A program made the position numbers and the translations under genes. A DNA stretch of 64,000 nucleotides, taken from Chrysoperla carnea (lineage: Eukaryota > Arthropoda > Insecta > Neuroptera > Chrysopidae). This document shows, in pieces, positions 13,001-25,600 of the stretch (position 1 is the stretch's first letter; each line of letters begins with the position of its first letter). The notes below the pieces were generated by a model that did not search any database, was not told the origin of the DNA, and saw nothing but the letters and a program-made list of their open reading frames with translations. The stretch lies in assembly GCF_905475395.1 (NCBI RefSeq), contig NC_058338.1:77635435-77699434 (forward strand). The letters are read 5' to 3'.

Positions 13001-16000
13001 ACTGTACGTCATTATCAAATTATATACAAACATTACTATTCATGAAAATAGTAAATATTTATGAGTTTATGCTTTAAAAATAATAAGTTTTAATATTATT
13101 TCTTTTCGATTCAGAGCCTAAGTTGATCATTAACTGTACAGACCAAGGCCAAATTTAAAGAAGGGAGATGTTCGTCTTCAAACTAAACAATTTGTGTCTG
13201 AATAAAATAATTCACCATGTAGAATGTACAATTAGAAATACGGAAATCCTTTTAATCGAGAATTTTAATGGAGCGCAATTTCGCCTGGTGGTAATAAAAG
13301 ACTACTGATACATCCAATAAGTATCACTATCAAAGATAATGAAATAATTGTTAAATTCATCAACGAAAATCTCGATTCTCAAATTATCTGAAAATATAGG
13401 AGAGAAAATAAACACAACTTACATTTATCTTCGCCCTCGTACGCGTACGGATTTACTTCAATTAAAAGTGCATCAGTTTTAATGAATAATTCGTACATTC
13501 TCATAATGTTATCAGCAGTTTGATCTTTGAATTTTGTTAAACCAATGGTCTCGGCTACTTTAACGGCTTGTTCCCGTTTTAATCCTTTGATGATGTCAAT
13601 TCTTTCATAAATAATTGCTTCAGGATTTTCTTTTGCAACATCTTCAATACTGACACCACCTTGAGAACTAGCAATTATTGCTGGACCCTAAATAAAATTA
13701 AAAATATTACAAACAAAAGAAAAAAATTGGTCTTAGATCAATTATTATATTCCCTCTGATCAACTAAACTATCAACGTCTTTCGGAGTACTGTACTTTTA
13801 AAATTCGAAATGCTTTATGTTTTGGACAAAAACATATGAAAAACTTACCCCAAAGGATCTGTCCATCATAATAGCTATGTAGTACTCTTTTCTTGGGAAT
13901 TTCCGTTCGGTAACCATTACTGAGTTACAAATACGACCTGCTTCACCAGTTTGTTTAGTGACTAAAAGTTGTCCAAGCATTTTATCGGCAACTTCAGCAG
14001 CCTCTTCTGGTGTTTCAACCATACGAACACCGCCTTTGAAACCATTCTTAAATTTGCCTAAGCCTCTACCGCCAGCAAGTACTTGTGCTTTTAGTACCAA
14101 ATTATTAGTATTTAAATCAGTTGCGATTTTTTTTGCTTCTTCTTTCGTTTTTGCAATGCCAAAAGGTGGTACTGGAATATTTGCTTCTTTAAGCAATGTA
14201 TAACTTACATATTCATGTACATTTAAATTCCGTTTTTGTTGATGTTGAATTTGCCAATTAGTTCCTAAAGCAGAACTTCCGATAATCTAAAAAAAAAATA
14301 TAAATAGGTTGTTATTGTTTTTAGTGTGTAAATTTTGGTTTGCAAAAAGCATTGGGAAATCTGCCAAAAGAATGGAAAATTATTCTGCTTTAGATTTTTA
14401 AATCAAGGTATATATATTTTATAAGAGTCACGTACGTGGCTGCGTTTTACCGATAGAGCATGCAGTAAACGATTGGGTGAGCTTCACATTATTTATTTAC
14501 TCTAAACCAAAGAGCATAGGATAGAGGAGAAGCAGCCCATATGAGCTAATGTAAAATCGTAGTATACGAGTTTCAGCGCCTCTACCGAGTCAGGCTTTCA
14601 AACTTAATAGTTAATAGTCACCCCCGCAAAGTAGTTAAACTTAATAGCCATACCCGCAAAGGCCTACAAACTTAATAGTTGATCGCCTCAGACTCCAGAT
14701 GTCACTTATAATTATACTTCTGCTTCTTGTCTATCCTATAGTCTTTGCTCTAAACCTCCTCTCGTGTGTATGCATAGACATTTTTGCGCTCAATATATCC
14801 ACACACAAAAAATTATGCAAATTTTTTTAAAATGCTTTGTACTCGTCTTGAAAAGCCCTTTCAAATAAAGCATACATCGATGCCCAATTTTATTTTAAAA
14901 AAAGGTACTAACTAGACGAGCGCTCCGACTAACAGGCGAGGAAATCATATTTACAATAACAGGTAACCGCCATTGGCACCGATTTTGTATAAACAAAATA
15001 AATCTATTAAATATTTAGGTATACTTATTATTAATATATTTATTTCGAAAAATACAACTTATTGTTCGAGTATAAATAAAAAACCAATCGTTTACAAAAT
15101 GAGTTTGAAATTTTAATTTTTATTACATATTTTAAATCTATCTTTAAATAAATATGACTTCATTATAAATACGTAATACTAATATAACAAATTATTATTA
15201 AAAATAGCGCCTTCGGCAAAACCACACCCGTGGTGAATTTCCGAAAAGGAAATTGGCGTCTTTTTTAGTGTTAATTTATGATAAAAATTGCACCTTAGAT
15301 TTAACAATTCATGTACATGATGGGTGAAAAATATGCCAATTTTACTAATCTGCTTTCATAAGGTTGAGGACCTATCAGACAATAACTAATACATCAGTGG
15401 CGGATTTAAGGGATGGTAAAGGAGCAGTTGTCCACTGGGCTCCCGAAATAAAATAACACAAGGGGACTGGGCTCCCGAAATAAAGCACCAAGTCCATTAA
15501 CAAAGACTTATTTAAAAAAAAGGGGTCCCCATTTATTCATTTATAGATTTTTCCCACAAAATTGTAAAAATCCACAGAGTTAAAAACTTCTTTCTATTAG
15601 CCTATATTTTTATTTTAAATAATACTTTACAAAGAATATTTGTAAAAAATCTTATCAATATTATTTCTATTGTTGGGGATTTAAAATCTGATTGAATTGG
15701 GTACATTAGGTACGAATTTCACATGTAGTCGAGCTTTCGTGAATTAAATCAGAAAATTTCTTTTTACCACTTTCCGTCTTAACTCTAGTGGTACATTATT
15801 ATATAAAGGAAAAGTATTCATTAATGAAATAATTTTATTAATATTGTTTCTATTGTTGGGAATTGAAAAAGCTGTCGTTACACCCAGTATTCATTTAACG
15901 TATTTTCCCAAATATTTGAACTGTATTATGTCATAATAATAAAGTACATTGTACCCAGAAACTAAAATTTTCAAGTATATGATACTTAAGATAAATTTTT

Positions 16001-16435
16001 TATTGAAAATAAAAGTTTAAAACATAGTTTATGTACATTTTTATTAGATTTTGAAAATATAAATTTTTGAATGAAATTAAATTTAACTAAAAGTAACTGT
16101 TAAATATTGTAAATATTTTTCAATATAACTACAAAGAAATGAATTTAAGGCAATTTTTAATACATGATTTAAAGTTTTAAGTTAATTATGATAAATTTTT
16201 ATGTCATAAATTGCATAATTGAAAATGAGGTATTTTTAATTATCTAAATTTGTTCTGAGCGCTGTTCTATGTATCTATTAAAATGACCCTGACGAATGAC
16301 ATCACGTCATTGTCAAGAAGAAATACGAAACAAATAGTACATAAAAAGACTTCATAAATTGGATTTTATACATACTTTTTGACTATTTCTTATAAGATGT
16401 TCAGCTAAACTTAATCTTCTTAATAAAGTTGCCAT
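10060..16435 (-). CDS. SUCLA2: Succinyl-CoA ligase [ADP-forming] subunit beta, mitochondrial
   Basis: The beta subunit of the citric-acid-cycle enzyme that makes succinate and ATP from succinyl-CoA, ADP and phosphate; it works with the alpha subunit in the mitochondrial matrix. Five coding exons in order: 16435-16376, 14286-13849, 13687-13423, 12063-11639 and 10224-10060, all GT-AG with matching phases, giving 450 aa (human SUCLA2 is about 463). Residues 1-20 ([20 protein letters not shown]) are a basic amphipathic presequence on their own exon. An ATP-grasp domain follows, with the AGGRG loop at residues 91-95. The C-terminal ligase domain carries [16 protein letters not shown] and [23 protein letters not shown] and RLQGT match the ADP-forming rather than the GTP-forming (SUCLG2) paralogue. 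Introns 3 and 4 contain transposon-derived sequence. I see no damage to the coding exons. Confidence 0.98.
10331..10982 (-). mobile_element. Internally deleted mariner-like (IS630/Tc1) element
   Basis: Imperfect terminal inverted repeats bound the element. The left end reads CAGGTGAGCCATCTTTTATG and the right end, reverse-complemented, reads CAGGGTGTGCCATATTTTAT; similarity continues inward through CGGTATG(C/T)AAACATT. TA lies next to both ends. It sits in SUCLA2 intron 4, on the same strand as the gene if judged by its transposase remnant. At about 650 bp it is shorter than an intact element, so it has lost internal sequence. Confidence 0.75.
10462..10915 (-). pseudogene. Transposase remnant, frame-broken
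   Basis: An open frame of 148 codons mixes fragments of a Tc1/mariner-like transposase. One frame gives an N-terminal helix-turn-helix piece ([19 protein letters not shown], then [16 protein letters not shown]). The next frame gives the C-terminal end ([19 protein letters not shown], then [14 protein letters not shown]). The catalytic DDE core between them is missing. The open frame is therefore an accident of decay, not a working gene. Confidence 0.75.
12362..12990. mobile_element. Foldback MITE in SUCLA2 intron 3
   Basis: Two inverted arms of roughly 200 bp with mismatches. The left arm TATGCTTGAAAC (near 12385) answers GTTTCAAGCATA (near 12953-12964), and GAACGCTTTATATTAGAAAG answers the reverse complement of CTTATTTAGAGTGTTC. 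The ends start near TA-CACGGTG and finish at CAGCCTG-AATA, close to the CAGGGTG ends of other foldbacks here. Closely related to 38480-39015. Confidence 0.75.
14501..14755. repeat. Inverted repeat with internal tandem units
   Basis: The arm at 14501-14536 (CTAAACCAAAGAGCATAGG, then ATAGAGGAGAAGCAG) is answered by its imperfect reverse complement at 14717-14755. Between them, about 14599-14690, a block beginning AAACTTAATAG recurs three times with CCCGCAAAG between copies. It lies in SUCLA2 intron 1. Its class is unknown. Confidence 0.65.
15396..15500 (+). repeat. Transposon end-like motif with 31-bp direct duplication
   Basis: CAGTGGCGGATTTAAGG resembles the motifs at 4583 and 20646. Just downstream ACTGGGCTCCCGAAATAAA occurs twice, about 31 bases apart. 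It lies in SUCLA2 intron 1. Likely the end of a cut-and-paste element; the other end was not identified. Confidence 0.45.
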
Positions 16436-17317
16436 TTTGAACAATAGTCAAAAACTGACAGATCGTTCCACTTTACAAATTAAAAAAAAAATCTATATAC
16501 GTTGTCTAAACTCTGTGTTATGTATACAGCAAAGTACAGTACACCATTAGAAAACAAAAGTATTTAGGTTTAGTTACAGTACTGTACTGTATTATTATTA
16601 TACACCACGGCCACTTCGTATGAACAGCGGTGTGTTCGAACTAAACGATTATTTTTTTTAAATTTACGTTCCAACATTAATTTTTTTTAAATATTCATAT
16701 TTTTTTGTCATCTAAAATAATACATATTTTTTTAAATATGTAAAATAATTTGTGTTAATGAAAACTGTTGAAATTTGAACTGTTGTTTTGTTTCTGTTGT
16801 TATCTCGGTTTTTTTATAAACAAATATTTAATTTAAATAAAAAAGTATTAAAACATCTTTCTTTGGTCAATGCCAATCACTTACTATCCATAGTTAATAT
16901 TCTTAGTTATTCTTATTACTCATTCATATTTTTGATTAATTCTTCTTGATTAAAATTTTTTTACTTCCTAATAATACAGGATGTCCCCATCTAAAATGAC
17001 ACAGATTTTTTTCATGAAGGTAAATGGAAAAGTGTACGATTTTTTTTGTACTATTATTAAGTAGATATTTTCAAGTTCCTGTTATCCTATTCAAATTCGG
17101 ATTTAGAACTGATTTGGAGGGGGGAATGAACTAGTTATAACTCATGAACTTATTTCATGGTAATATAAAATTTCAGTGGACCACGCCCTCGCTTGATTCT
17201 TTTGTTCTGAACAGAAACTTTGGTCTCGAGTCTTTTTATTTTAGCTTAATCATCACTTTATTGTACTGAATATGCCCATGTACGCGTTGCCCCTTATATA
17301 TTAAGATTTTGTTAGTT

Positions 17318-17423
17318 TATTGATGCCATCTAAGATGGTATCACAGTATGACGTCATCAATTTACATCTATCATTATAAATTGATGTAATCTTACAGTTA
17401 TACCATCTTAGATGGCATCAATA
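17318..17423. mobile_element. Small MITE with perfect 25-bp inverted ends
   Basis: The two ends are exact inverted copies over 25 bases. The outer 20 read TTATTGATGCCATCTAAGAT. The core is about 56 bp and AT-rich. The ends themselves contain the palindrome CCATCTAAGATGG. A short non-autonomous DNA transposon is the simplest reading; its superfamily is unclear. Confidence 0.75.
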
Positions 17424-17639
17424 AATAAAAAGAATCTAACTCTTTCAACCATAGACTTCTTATTATTAGATAGAAGTTCTTCTATATAAAAGTGTTGAAA
17501 TCGGTGCCCGTGATTGGGCTTGGCTAACCGTAGAATGCCATTATATGGATTTTAGAGGATAAGAGATAGAAGCTGGTTGTCACAAACTAAAAGGGACTTT
17601 ATCACAAACTCAAGAACATATATATGTATATAAAGACGG

Positions 17640-17785
17640 GAAATTCGAGTGGAGAGGGTAGCAGGACAAAAGATGCCTATCTCGTTGCATAAAAGACGCC
17701 AGATAGGCACCGTAAATTTACATGCGCTTATAGCTCGGCATAGGAGGTTTCATGTCCTTAATATATATGTTCTTGCACAATCTTT
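17640..17785. repeat. Dispersed repeat, shared with 1290-1435
   Basis: Shares GCGCTTATAGCTCGGCATAG plus GAGGTTTCAT and flanking matches with 1290-1435. It is slightly GC-richer than its surroundings. A 71-codon open frame over it looks incidental. Confidence 0.6.
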
Positions 17786-19179
17786 TTATTTTTTCTACTT
17801 TTGTCTTCCTTTAGAGACTAATATATTATTTTCTACTAGAATACCATGCATCTTAATCGTCTAAAGTAATTTAGTGTCTATAGTTTCAGGCTTCCGTATA
17901 AAATAGCTGTAACATAAATTATAACGGCTGGCAAATGCTTTCTTTAATTTAAGTATGTATTATGATAATTATTCAAATATTAATTATATTCTAATTAAAA
18001 TATTATACGAAATATATATAGCACGCAACAAAATTATTTATATTTATAAACAAAATAAGCAAAAAATTTCATTAATTGCAAAAATATGTTGATAGTAGTT
18101 TTAAAATTAATAGTTTTATGAACTTTCATATAAAGGATGTCTCGTAGGGCATTAAAAATTGAATTTTATTATCGCCTTTTATAATCTCGCTATAATAGTT
18201 AGTCACTTTTTATGAAACTATCTACATTTAAATTATATTTTGTATTTGTGAAAATAATGCTACAAATAATTCGATGAACATATTAATAAAAATTAATTAT
18301 TATAATCCTCTTAATGCCGTGCGTAGTAATTATTATTAATCCTCTTAAATCCTCTTAATTAATTATTATAATCGCCCTTATTGCAATTTTATGCAAGCAA
18401 GTGATTTCATAAATGTTTATTGCCTAGTCTAAACTTTAGTCGTCATAAGAGTACCTAAACAAAAATAATTGTTGATAAAAGATTTAAAAATCACGCTTTA
18501 TATTTTTCATTGTAAAATATTGAATTTTTTGTCCTGATGAGAAATTTGGGATCAAAGGTTTACGTACTATAACGATTATCAGATAAAGAACAAATTCATT
18601 TTGAATTGTTATGATAAAATAAATCAAAACAGTTAAAAACTAAAAATAAATAAGTTGTATTTTATTATACTTTGATATTTGAACTAAGAGTTAGTTCAAT
18701 TTGGCCATTTATCCATTTAGTGAATGCATTTCATAATATTAATATCCATAGATTTATATATTAATTAATTAATATCTTATGTTAGTACAATATTTAATTC
18801 ATTTATGCAGTGATGGAAAAATTCGACCTTTGTAATATTGAAATAAATTATTACTTAATTTATCTATTATGTATACGTTTATCATTAAAAAAATATTAAA
18901 TTATGATTTGTTTATATTTTTATAAAATGCACCTTAACAAAGGTGTGATAATTAAAATTTAATTAAACTTTTCATTATTACCTGTAGAACGTAGTCAGAG
19001 GGGGGCTCAGGGTGCTGAAGCCTATCGAAATTGGTATCAGTAGAAAGATAATTTAATTACGAAAATAATATTATAGGCTTGCCTGCAAAAAATCGTTCAT
19101 GGAGAAAATTAATTAGAATTAATTTAATTAAAAATAGCCATGAACACTTTTCGATAGGAATGTTTAAAAATCATAGATA

Positions 19180-19430
19180 TATAACCTATTAGATAGAGGA
19201 TCCTATGTATTGGTCTGAATTGGTGATATATAGATATATACTAGCGCCACAAAATCAGTGGCTAGAACTAAAAAAATATAGAGATCTCTATATGACAATT
19301 ATAATCGCGACTGCGTTGAATGGTTTTATTTAGTTCCCAGCCACTCATTCTGTGGTGCTCTTTTACGCCATAAATTTTATTTTACGCCATATAGATCCTT
19401 TATCCAGTTATATAGAGATCAAGGTTAAAA
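19180..19430. mobile_element. Imperfect inverted-repeat element
   Basis: AGCGCCACAAAATCAGTGGC (near 19244) pairs with the reverse complement of GCCACTCATTCTGTGGTGC (near 19341). Outer segments around GATAGAGGATCCTATG and ATAGATCCTTTATCC also pair. It looks like an old MITE with diverged arms. Confidence 0.55.
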
Positions 19431-20645
19431 ATTAATAAAATTTTCATAAAAAAGTATGTCTCATCTGTTTATTATGAGATGGGTGAAGATCGACCTTATA
19501 CCGTCTCTAAGACATTATAGATAGTAAGCTGTATGTTTACAACATAAAATTTTGTGTAGAAATTAGGAGAACATGGTTGTCAAAATTTGAAATACTTACT
19601 TATTTGAAATACACACCATCGCATCGATTTGCTTAAAAAAAATCATAAAATTTTGTGTAGTCTTATTAGAAACGTATGATGAACCAAATTTAAAAAAATG
19701 CTCTAAAAAAAACTTTATTAGGAAAAAAAAATTTTTTTTTATTAGGAGAACATGATTAACAAAATTTAAAATATATTATAAGTTTCTCTCCAAGTTTTAC
19801 TCAATTGCTGATTTGATATGCTGGACCACCCTATGGAGAGATTTGTTATATCTATTTTCTATTGTTATATTTTAAATTTTTTTAATAAATCCTCTGGCAA
19901 GGGCGCAATTTTCTATTGACAGAGATTCATCTAAGTTGAATGCATCCTAATTTTTTTGGCATAGGTATATAAACCAATTTCTTATTTTTATTTGATAATC
20001 AAATTTTTTGTTTATATTTCTATTTTTTAAACTATGTACTGTGTAAAATTTAGAATACGTCCCTGATTTTTTATATACGTATGTAACGATATCAGCAGAT
20101 TGACATGTGGCGAGCATGTGGTTTAGCTGTACATAAGATCAAATAAATTATATCAAAAACTAGTATTTATTTTAACTAGTTAGGCAACCGTTATTCCGAT
20201 TAAGTTATAATATTCTAACTCCTGCATATAATCATAATAATCCGTAAAAATTTACAAGCGGAAAATTTCCAAAAAAAAGCAATTAAGAACCATAACAACA
20301 TGTGAAGTCTTCTGAAATTTATTTTGCAAACTATTGGTAGTAATTAATATTTTTCGCATTGGGTTTTCGAAATATTAAATCTAGAACAGTTAAATATCCA
20401 TTATGTTTCGTTGGTCTTTGTGCAAATTAAATATTTTTATTTGTCTCTCTATTTTTGATTCTAAAAACAATATATTTATTAAATAGTAATAATATTTGTA
20501 AAATATAATGGATTTGAAAACATTTTGGTAATAACAATCGAATTAAGAAAGTCCGCATAATATGCTAATTGTACAACATATCTGTAATGAGTTGGTCTAT
20601 ATTAACTAACTTTTAAGAACAATTATAAAAAATTTTTTATTTAAT

Positions 20646-20700
20646 CAGGGCCGGATTCACCATGTTGGGGCCTTCAGGCAACGCAATATACGGGATCCCT
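20646..20700 (+). repeat. Transposon end-like motif
   Basis: CAGGGCCGGATTCACCATG, followed by a GGGGCC patch, resembles 4583 and 15396. It lies directly before a family A copy, so two elements may be nested or abutting. Confidence 0.4.
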
Positions 20701-20756
20701 TTTCAGTCGTTTGAAGATCATTTTCATAAAAATATTAAAAATTCAGAAAGTAATAG

Positions 20757-21147
20757 CATGTTTACGAAAAAACGTTTCAAACAAAAGTTGTTTATTTTTT
20801 GATAAGGAAGATTTTTTACATTTAAACTTTTGTTCTATCTCTAACGGTTTACAAGATGGGTCTTACGGACCCATAGGACAAGACCCAATAAACCGATGTT
20901 GCTCATTTACGAACTCGACCTCACTTTTTACGTCCTGACTACGCAGTAAAAATTTCAGGTTGATATCTTTTTTCGTTTTTGAGTTATCGTGCCCACAGAC
21001 TGACGGACGGGCAACCGGAAATGGACTAATTAGGTGATTTCATGAACCTATACCAAAATTTTGTTCGTAGCATCAATATTTTTAAGCGTTACAAACTTGG
21101 GACTAAACTTAATATACTATGCATATTACATATATACATGGTATAAA
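20757..21147 (+). repeat. Dispersed repeat family A, 5'-truncated copy
   Basis: Highly similar to 37123-37709 along its length, including TCTATCTCTAACGGTTTACA, CTCATTTACGAACT, a GACGGACGG stretch and GCGTTACAAACTTGGGAC, and ending ACATGGTATAAAAA. It lacks the first 170 or so bases present in the two longer copies. No terminal inverted repeats and no coding capacity are visible. Confidence 0.8.
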
Positions 21148-24079
21148 AATTATTTAAACTATGTGATGATTTGTTTCTTATTTCTGTTGAAACTTGACTT
21201 GTCATAGGCAGCTTCTATTTTCTACCACCAGACAGCTGTTTTGGATACAAAATAAAAATAAATTTTCTCTTTGTGAAATATTTTAATTTGGTTTAATTTG
21301 GCCCTGTATTTGATAATATTTTATCTGCCGTTTTTCATGAAGATTCGATCTCGTAGCTCTAATCAGCCTCCCATTCCTTAGAGAATTTGTCAACATGACT
21401 GCATCGCAAAACAAGGACCTATTTGTGACTTGACACTTAATTTCGCCCACCTTGCAGTTTTCAGTTTCTCTTATGATGGATAGAATTAATCGGTCATCTA
21501 TATCATTGCCAGGCAATTTGTTAGACCATTTGCATATCAAATTTCTTTTCATTACTCAATACAATGACGTTGCCAAGGGGGATACAAGAAGGGGTAGATA
21601 TATCTGTGACAAAATTCATCACTAACTCCTGATACTTTAAAAAATGATTGAAATTTTATGTCAGTATGTCCCTGTAATAAATACTACAATAAAAAAAAAT
21701 TGTGTCATATATTCCCAATGTCTTTATTATCATACATAATATAATAATAATAATCATAATAATCATAATCATAACTTGTAACAACTTGTAATTAAATTAA
21801 ACCTAATAAATATAATATTTATACACTACACAATTATAATATTTTATTATTTATTTATATATACAATCATAATCTTTATTTTAATTTTTTTTTAAACTGA
21901 CACACACTACATGTAAATTATTTCATATTTCTGTGTGCCTGTGATATCAATTTTATTTATACCTAAAAATTGTAGTCGCATCCAAATAAGTAGAACCCGA
22001 CATTCATTGTATCTACCTCTGAATACGAGTCTCATTCACTTAATTCACAGGTTCTACTATATATTAGCTTTTAGATTTTGTTATATAGGAAGCCCCAGAA
22101 TGATCGCAGATGAATAACACAAATGGCTTAAGGGAAAAAAATTCGAATCAGAAAAATCCTTAGAATTTTTTCTTTTTTCTGATATATCACTAATAAGTAA
22201 GGTATAACTTAATTAATTTTAAATAATCACATCAATAATGCGTTAACTAGCCATGTTCCGTCTCCATAGGTGGTACTCTTTAAATAAGAAAAGCTTTTTA
22301 TAAGCCACACTTATTTATACCAGGCAAGTACAGACAGGAGTGTCCCACGCAAGTACAGACAGAAGTATACCAGTAATTCTCTAGAGCATAGTTGAGAAAG
22401 GTGGCGGGACTCTTGACAGGACAGGAAATTAACATCTTTTTCGTGTTGCATCTTATCAAAAAATTTAAAGAATTTTTTTTCTTCATAGAATTTCAAACTT
22501 TATATCATTGTTTTGTCCTTGTGCGATCATTCTGCCATCCTTCATCACACAAATTATACCATAATAGAAGTTCTTTTTCGAATAGTAAAAAAGAAATGCG
22601 TGTTAAAAAATTGAGCAATATTACTCGTTAAATATTTATATAACACGCACGCACTAAAATTATAAAAAATGACTTAACAAATCTTTTACTAGCAATTAAT
22701 TTTTTATAGCTAAAATAAAAGTTCTCTAAATAAACAAAACCATTTCGAGAAAAAAATCCAATTCATTTAAATTAACCCAAAACAAGTCTCCTAACAAATT
22801 GTATTATTTAGAAAATATTCAACAAATAAAAGCTTTTAACGTTTTCGAATTGATCACAAATTAATGAAATCTAAATCACTCTTTCGACATCTTAAAATCA
22901 CTCTTTCGATGTCTTATAGCTAGAATATTTTCAAGTAAACATTTGAAATTTTTGAAATTTCATCCGCTAAACAATTAAAAATAACTATTCAATATAGTTT
23001 TTTTTTACTTTTATACGAATATTGTTCCCTGTTTTTCCTCACAAATATTACAAACCTCACTCTAAGTTGAAATGTGTTTGGGACTTTCGGTGCTTTTAAT
23101 TAAATTGAATAAGAAAATGCAAGACCTTTATCCAGCATCATCTAGCATCCAGGCATCACTTAACTTACGCAGTTTTTCAAACTGAATATAAATAAAATTT
23201 TATCTTTACAACAATTCGTATGTCTTTCAATAAATACTGAATTATAAATTATCAGTCTTACACAAGCCTGAGATATAGCCACAAGAGTTTAAAACCATTA
23301 CTAACCAAGTCAATGTTTATTACTGTAGGATAAACGAATTATGTATACTCTAAACTGAAATCAATTGGAATTATTTAGTCAATAAAGAAGATATTATGAA
23401 ATTTTTGAAAAAATGCAAAAATTTTCTGATTTATTTACATATCATTAGCATTTTGAAGTTTATATAAGGTACTCAGTAATACAACGAAAAAATTTAGCTT
23501 TTGAAAATTCTAAGATCTTTAGAAACACAAACGCCTTCACAAAAATTTGAGAAGTGTAAGAATTATAAAATTTTTGGCTGCTCCATAAAAAATTTGGCTA
23601 TCCAATTACATATTATTACATTAATCTATGCTCTTTAGTTAGAGCCTGCGATTTATTAGTAAATAATTTAACTTTATTTAAGAGAGGGGTGGAGCATTAT
23701 TTCAATTGTTCTCTCTGCTTTTCTGTTCTTTATTTAGAAATAGAATATTTGAATTTAAATTATACTAATAAACATAAATTTTGTCCCAGAAGCTTGAATT
23801 TACTTTTTTGAAAAGTTTTTGACATGCTGAGTACGAATCTAAGCGCAAAATTGCTTCAGTACGTCACATTTTCGAGAAATTCACCCCTTAAGGTGGAAAA
23901 AAAACTTGTTTCCTCCTAAATACGAAATCATGTTTCATCAATTAATAATTTTTTCTCACACAAAAATTTATGCCATCAGAAAATACCATTCAATAGCAAT
24001 TTTGAATTTCTTTTTAAAAACCTTTTTCCAGGAAATAGAATAAATAGGTAACAAATAAATATATAAGTAGAATTAATTA

Positions 24080-24240
24080 CAGTGGAAGCAAATTCGCGGT
24101 AACGAATAGCGGTATCACGAATTATTTAGACTTTGTAAGTCGAACAAAATGTTATTTCTAAGTCGAAATTTTATAAATTTAATCCTCTGTATCTCGAACT
24201 ACTTGTTAAGTCGAAAACTCATTATCTAGAATTCTTTTGC
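24080..24240 (-). mobile_element. Pogo-like MITE fragment
   Basis: TA-CAGTGGAAGC starts one end. In reverse complement the body (AGTAGTTCGAGATACAGAGG, then TTTCGACTTAGAAA) matches the element at 30440-30804. The CAGTGGAAC-type end with adjacent TA is typical of the pogo/Tigger branch of Tc1-mariner elements. Confidence 0.6.
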
Positions 24241-25527
24241 ATATATTTATATTAGTAGTATGTGTATTTTAACTAAAATTAATATCATATGATTTCTCGA
24301 AGAGCTTAAAAAACATATCGGAAAAATTAGAAACAAGTATTTTAAAGGAAGAGGGAAGGAAAAGGAAAGCCTCCAATTTCAATGTGAGAAAAAAATTACA
24401 CAGTGATGTTAAAAAATTTCAAATAGAACCGTAAAACGGATTTTTCTCTTTTTTAGATAAAAATATTTCAAAAACCTTGTGTATTAGAGAAATTCCGTAG
24501 CCGAATTCGAATTCAGTCTAAAAACTATAAAAAAATGTTCTATCTAGTACTAGTAAAACCTTGCAACTCACCATGACACGTGAATAAATCTTTATCTGAC
24601 ATACATTATTATTACATCTAATTATAATGCTTATGTTGTTTATACAGTGTGTTCTAATTTTATACACTGATATATAATTATAAATTTTAAAAAAATCTAC
24701 CTCGAATTTCATGACTAAATAATTTTTTGTTTTGACTAAATTAGTATAAAAATTCTATTCAAAAATTAAAATTAGAACAGAAACAACTTCTATTTATTAT
24801 AAACAAATTATAAGGGTTCCATATTTGCCATTTGGTAACAGAACCCTAAAAAGCACCATTTGATAATTGATAAACAATTTTTATTTTTTTTGTCATTAAA
24901 ATCCAAATATAATAATATCAGGTGAGATTTTTAGGAACTATTTAATAAATAGTTTTAGATTAACTGTTCGCTTGAATAATAATAATAATAATAAATCAGT
25001 TATTTTACTCAGACAGTGCCATTCTTGTTCATTTGCGAAGCAGAAAGTATCCCCTCTTTGCCAATTATTTTCTTATGATCAAGTTGTCATTAAATACAGC
25101 TTACTGAACTAATATAGAAGTTTTGAGAAAACCGTTTCTTAATATTTTCAAACGAATTAACAATTTATATTAACAACATAGCCCTTAGAGGGATTTAAAC
25201 GACTCAACTATTTGACGAAAATCATTGCGACTTGAGTTTGTAATAGACGGCCTATTTTGACACAATCTATCTACATTTTTATGGGAAGACTTTGTGTTCT
25301 GTTTGCAACGGCAAGTTGATATTAGGGTTTTTATAAGGAAAAGTATCATTTTTTTAGAATGCTATCTTCGGGAGTTCCCCTAAAGTCGGAATTGCGGATG
25401 AAATTCGAAAATAGAAATCAACGGAACCATATTTGTACAAGTGATCTTAACATTATGGAAAGGAAAGTGCACTTCGCTCCGTATTTGAGTAATATTCAAA
25501 TACGTAGAGATGCTTATGAACAAAAGC

Positions 25528-25600
25528 AGGGTCGTCTTAGGCATATTGGGCGCCGGGGTGGAAAATTCAGGCGGCGCCCCCTTACCAAATTTAACTGCAT
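25528..25600 (+). repeat. GC-richer fragment with transposon end-like motif
   Basis: CAGGGTCGTCTTAGGCATA, followed by GGGCGCCGGGG and GGCGGCGCCCCC, stands out from AT-rich surroundings. It resembles the GGGCC-rich terminal zones at 4583 and 20646. The other end was not found. Confidence 0.35.

Noticed and set aside
13958-14203. 81-codon plus-strand open frame
   Set aside because: Antisense shadow of SUCLA2 exon 2.
22298-22631. Cluster of 60-80 codon open frames on both strands
   Set aside because: Overlapping short frames in AT-rich DNA without any feature; a short internal repeat (CAAGTACAGACAG twice) explains the local openness.
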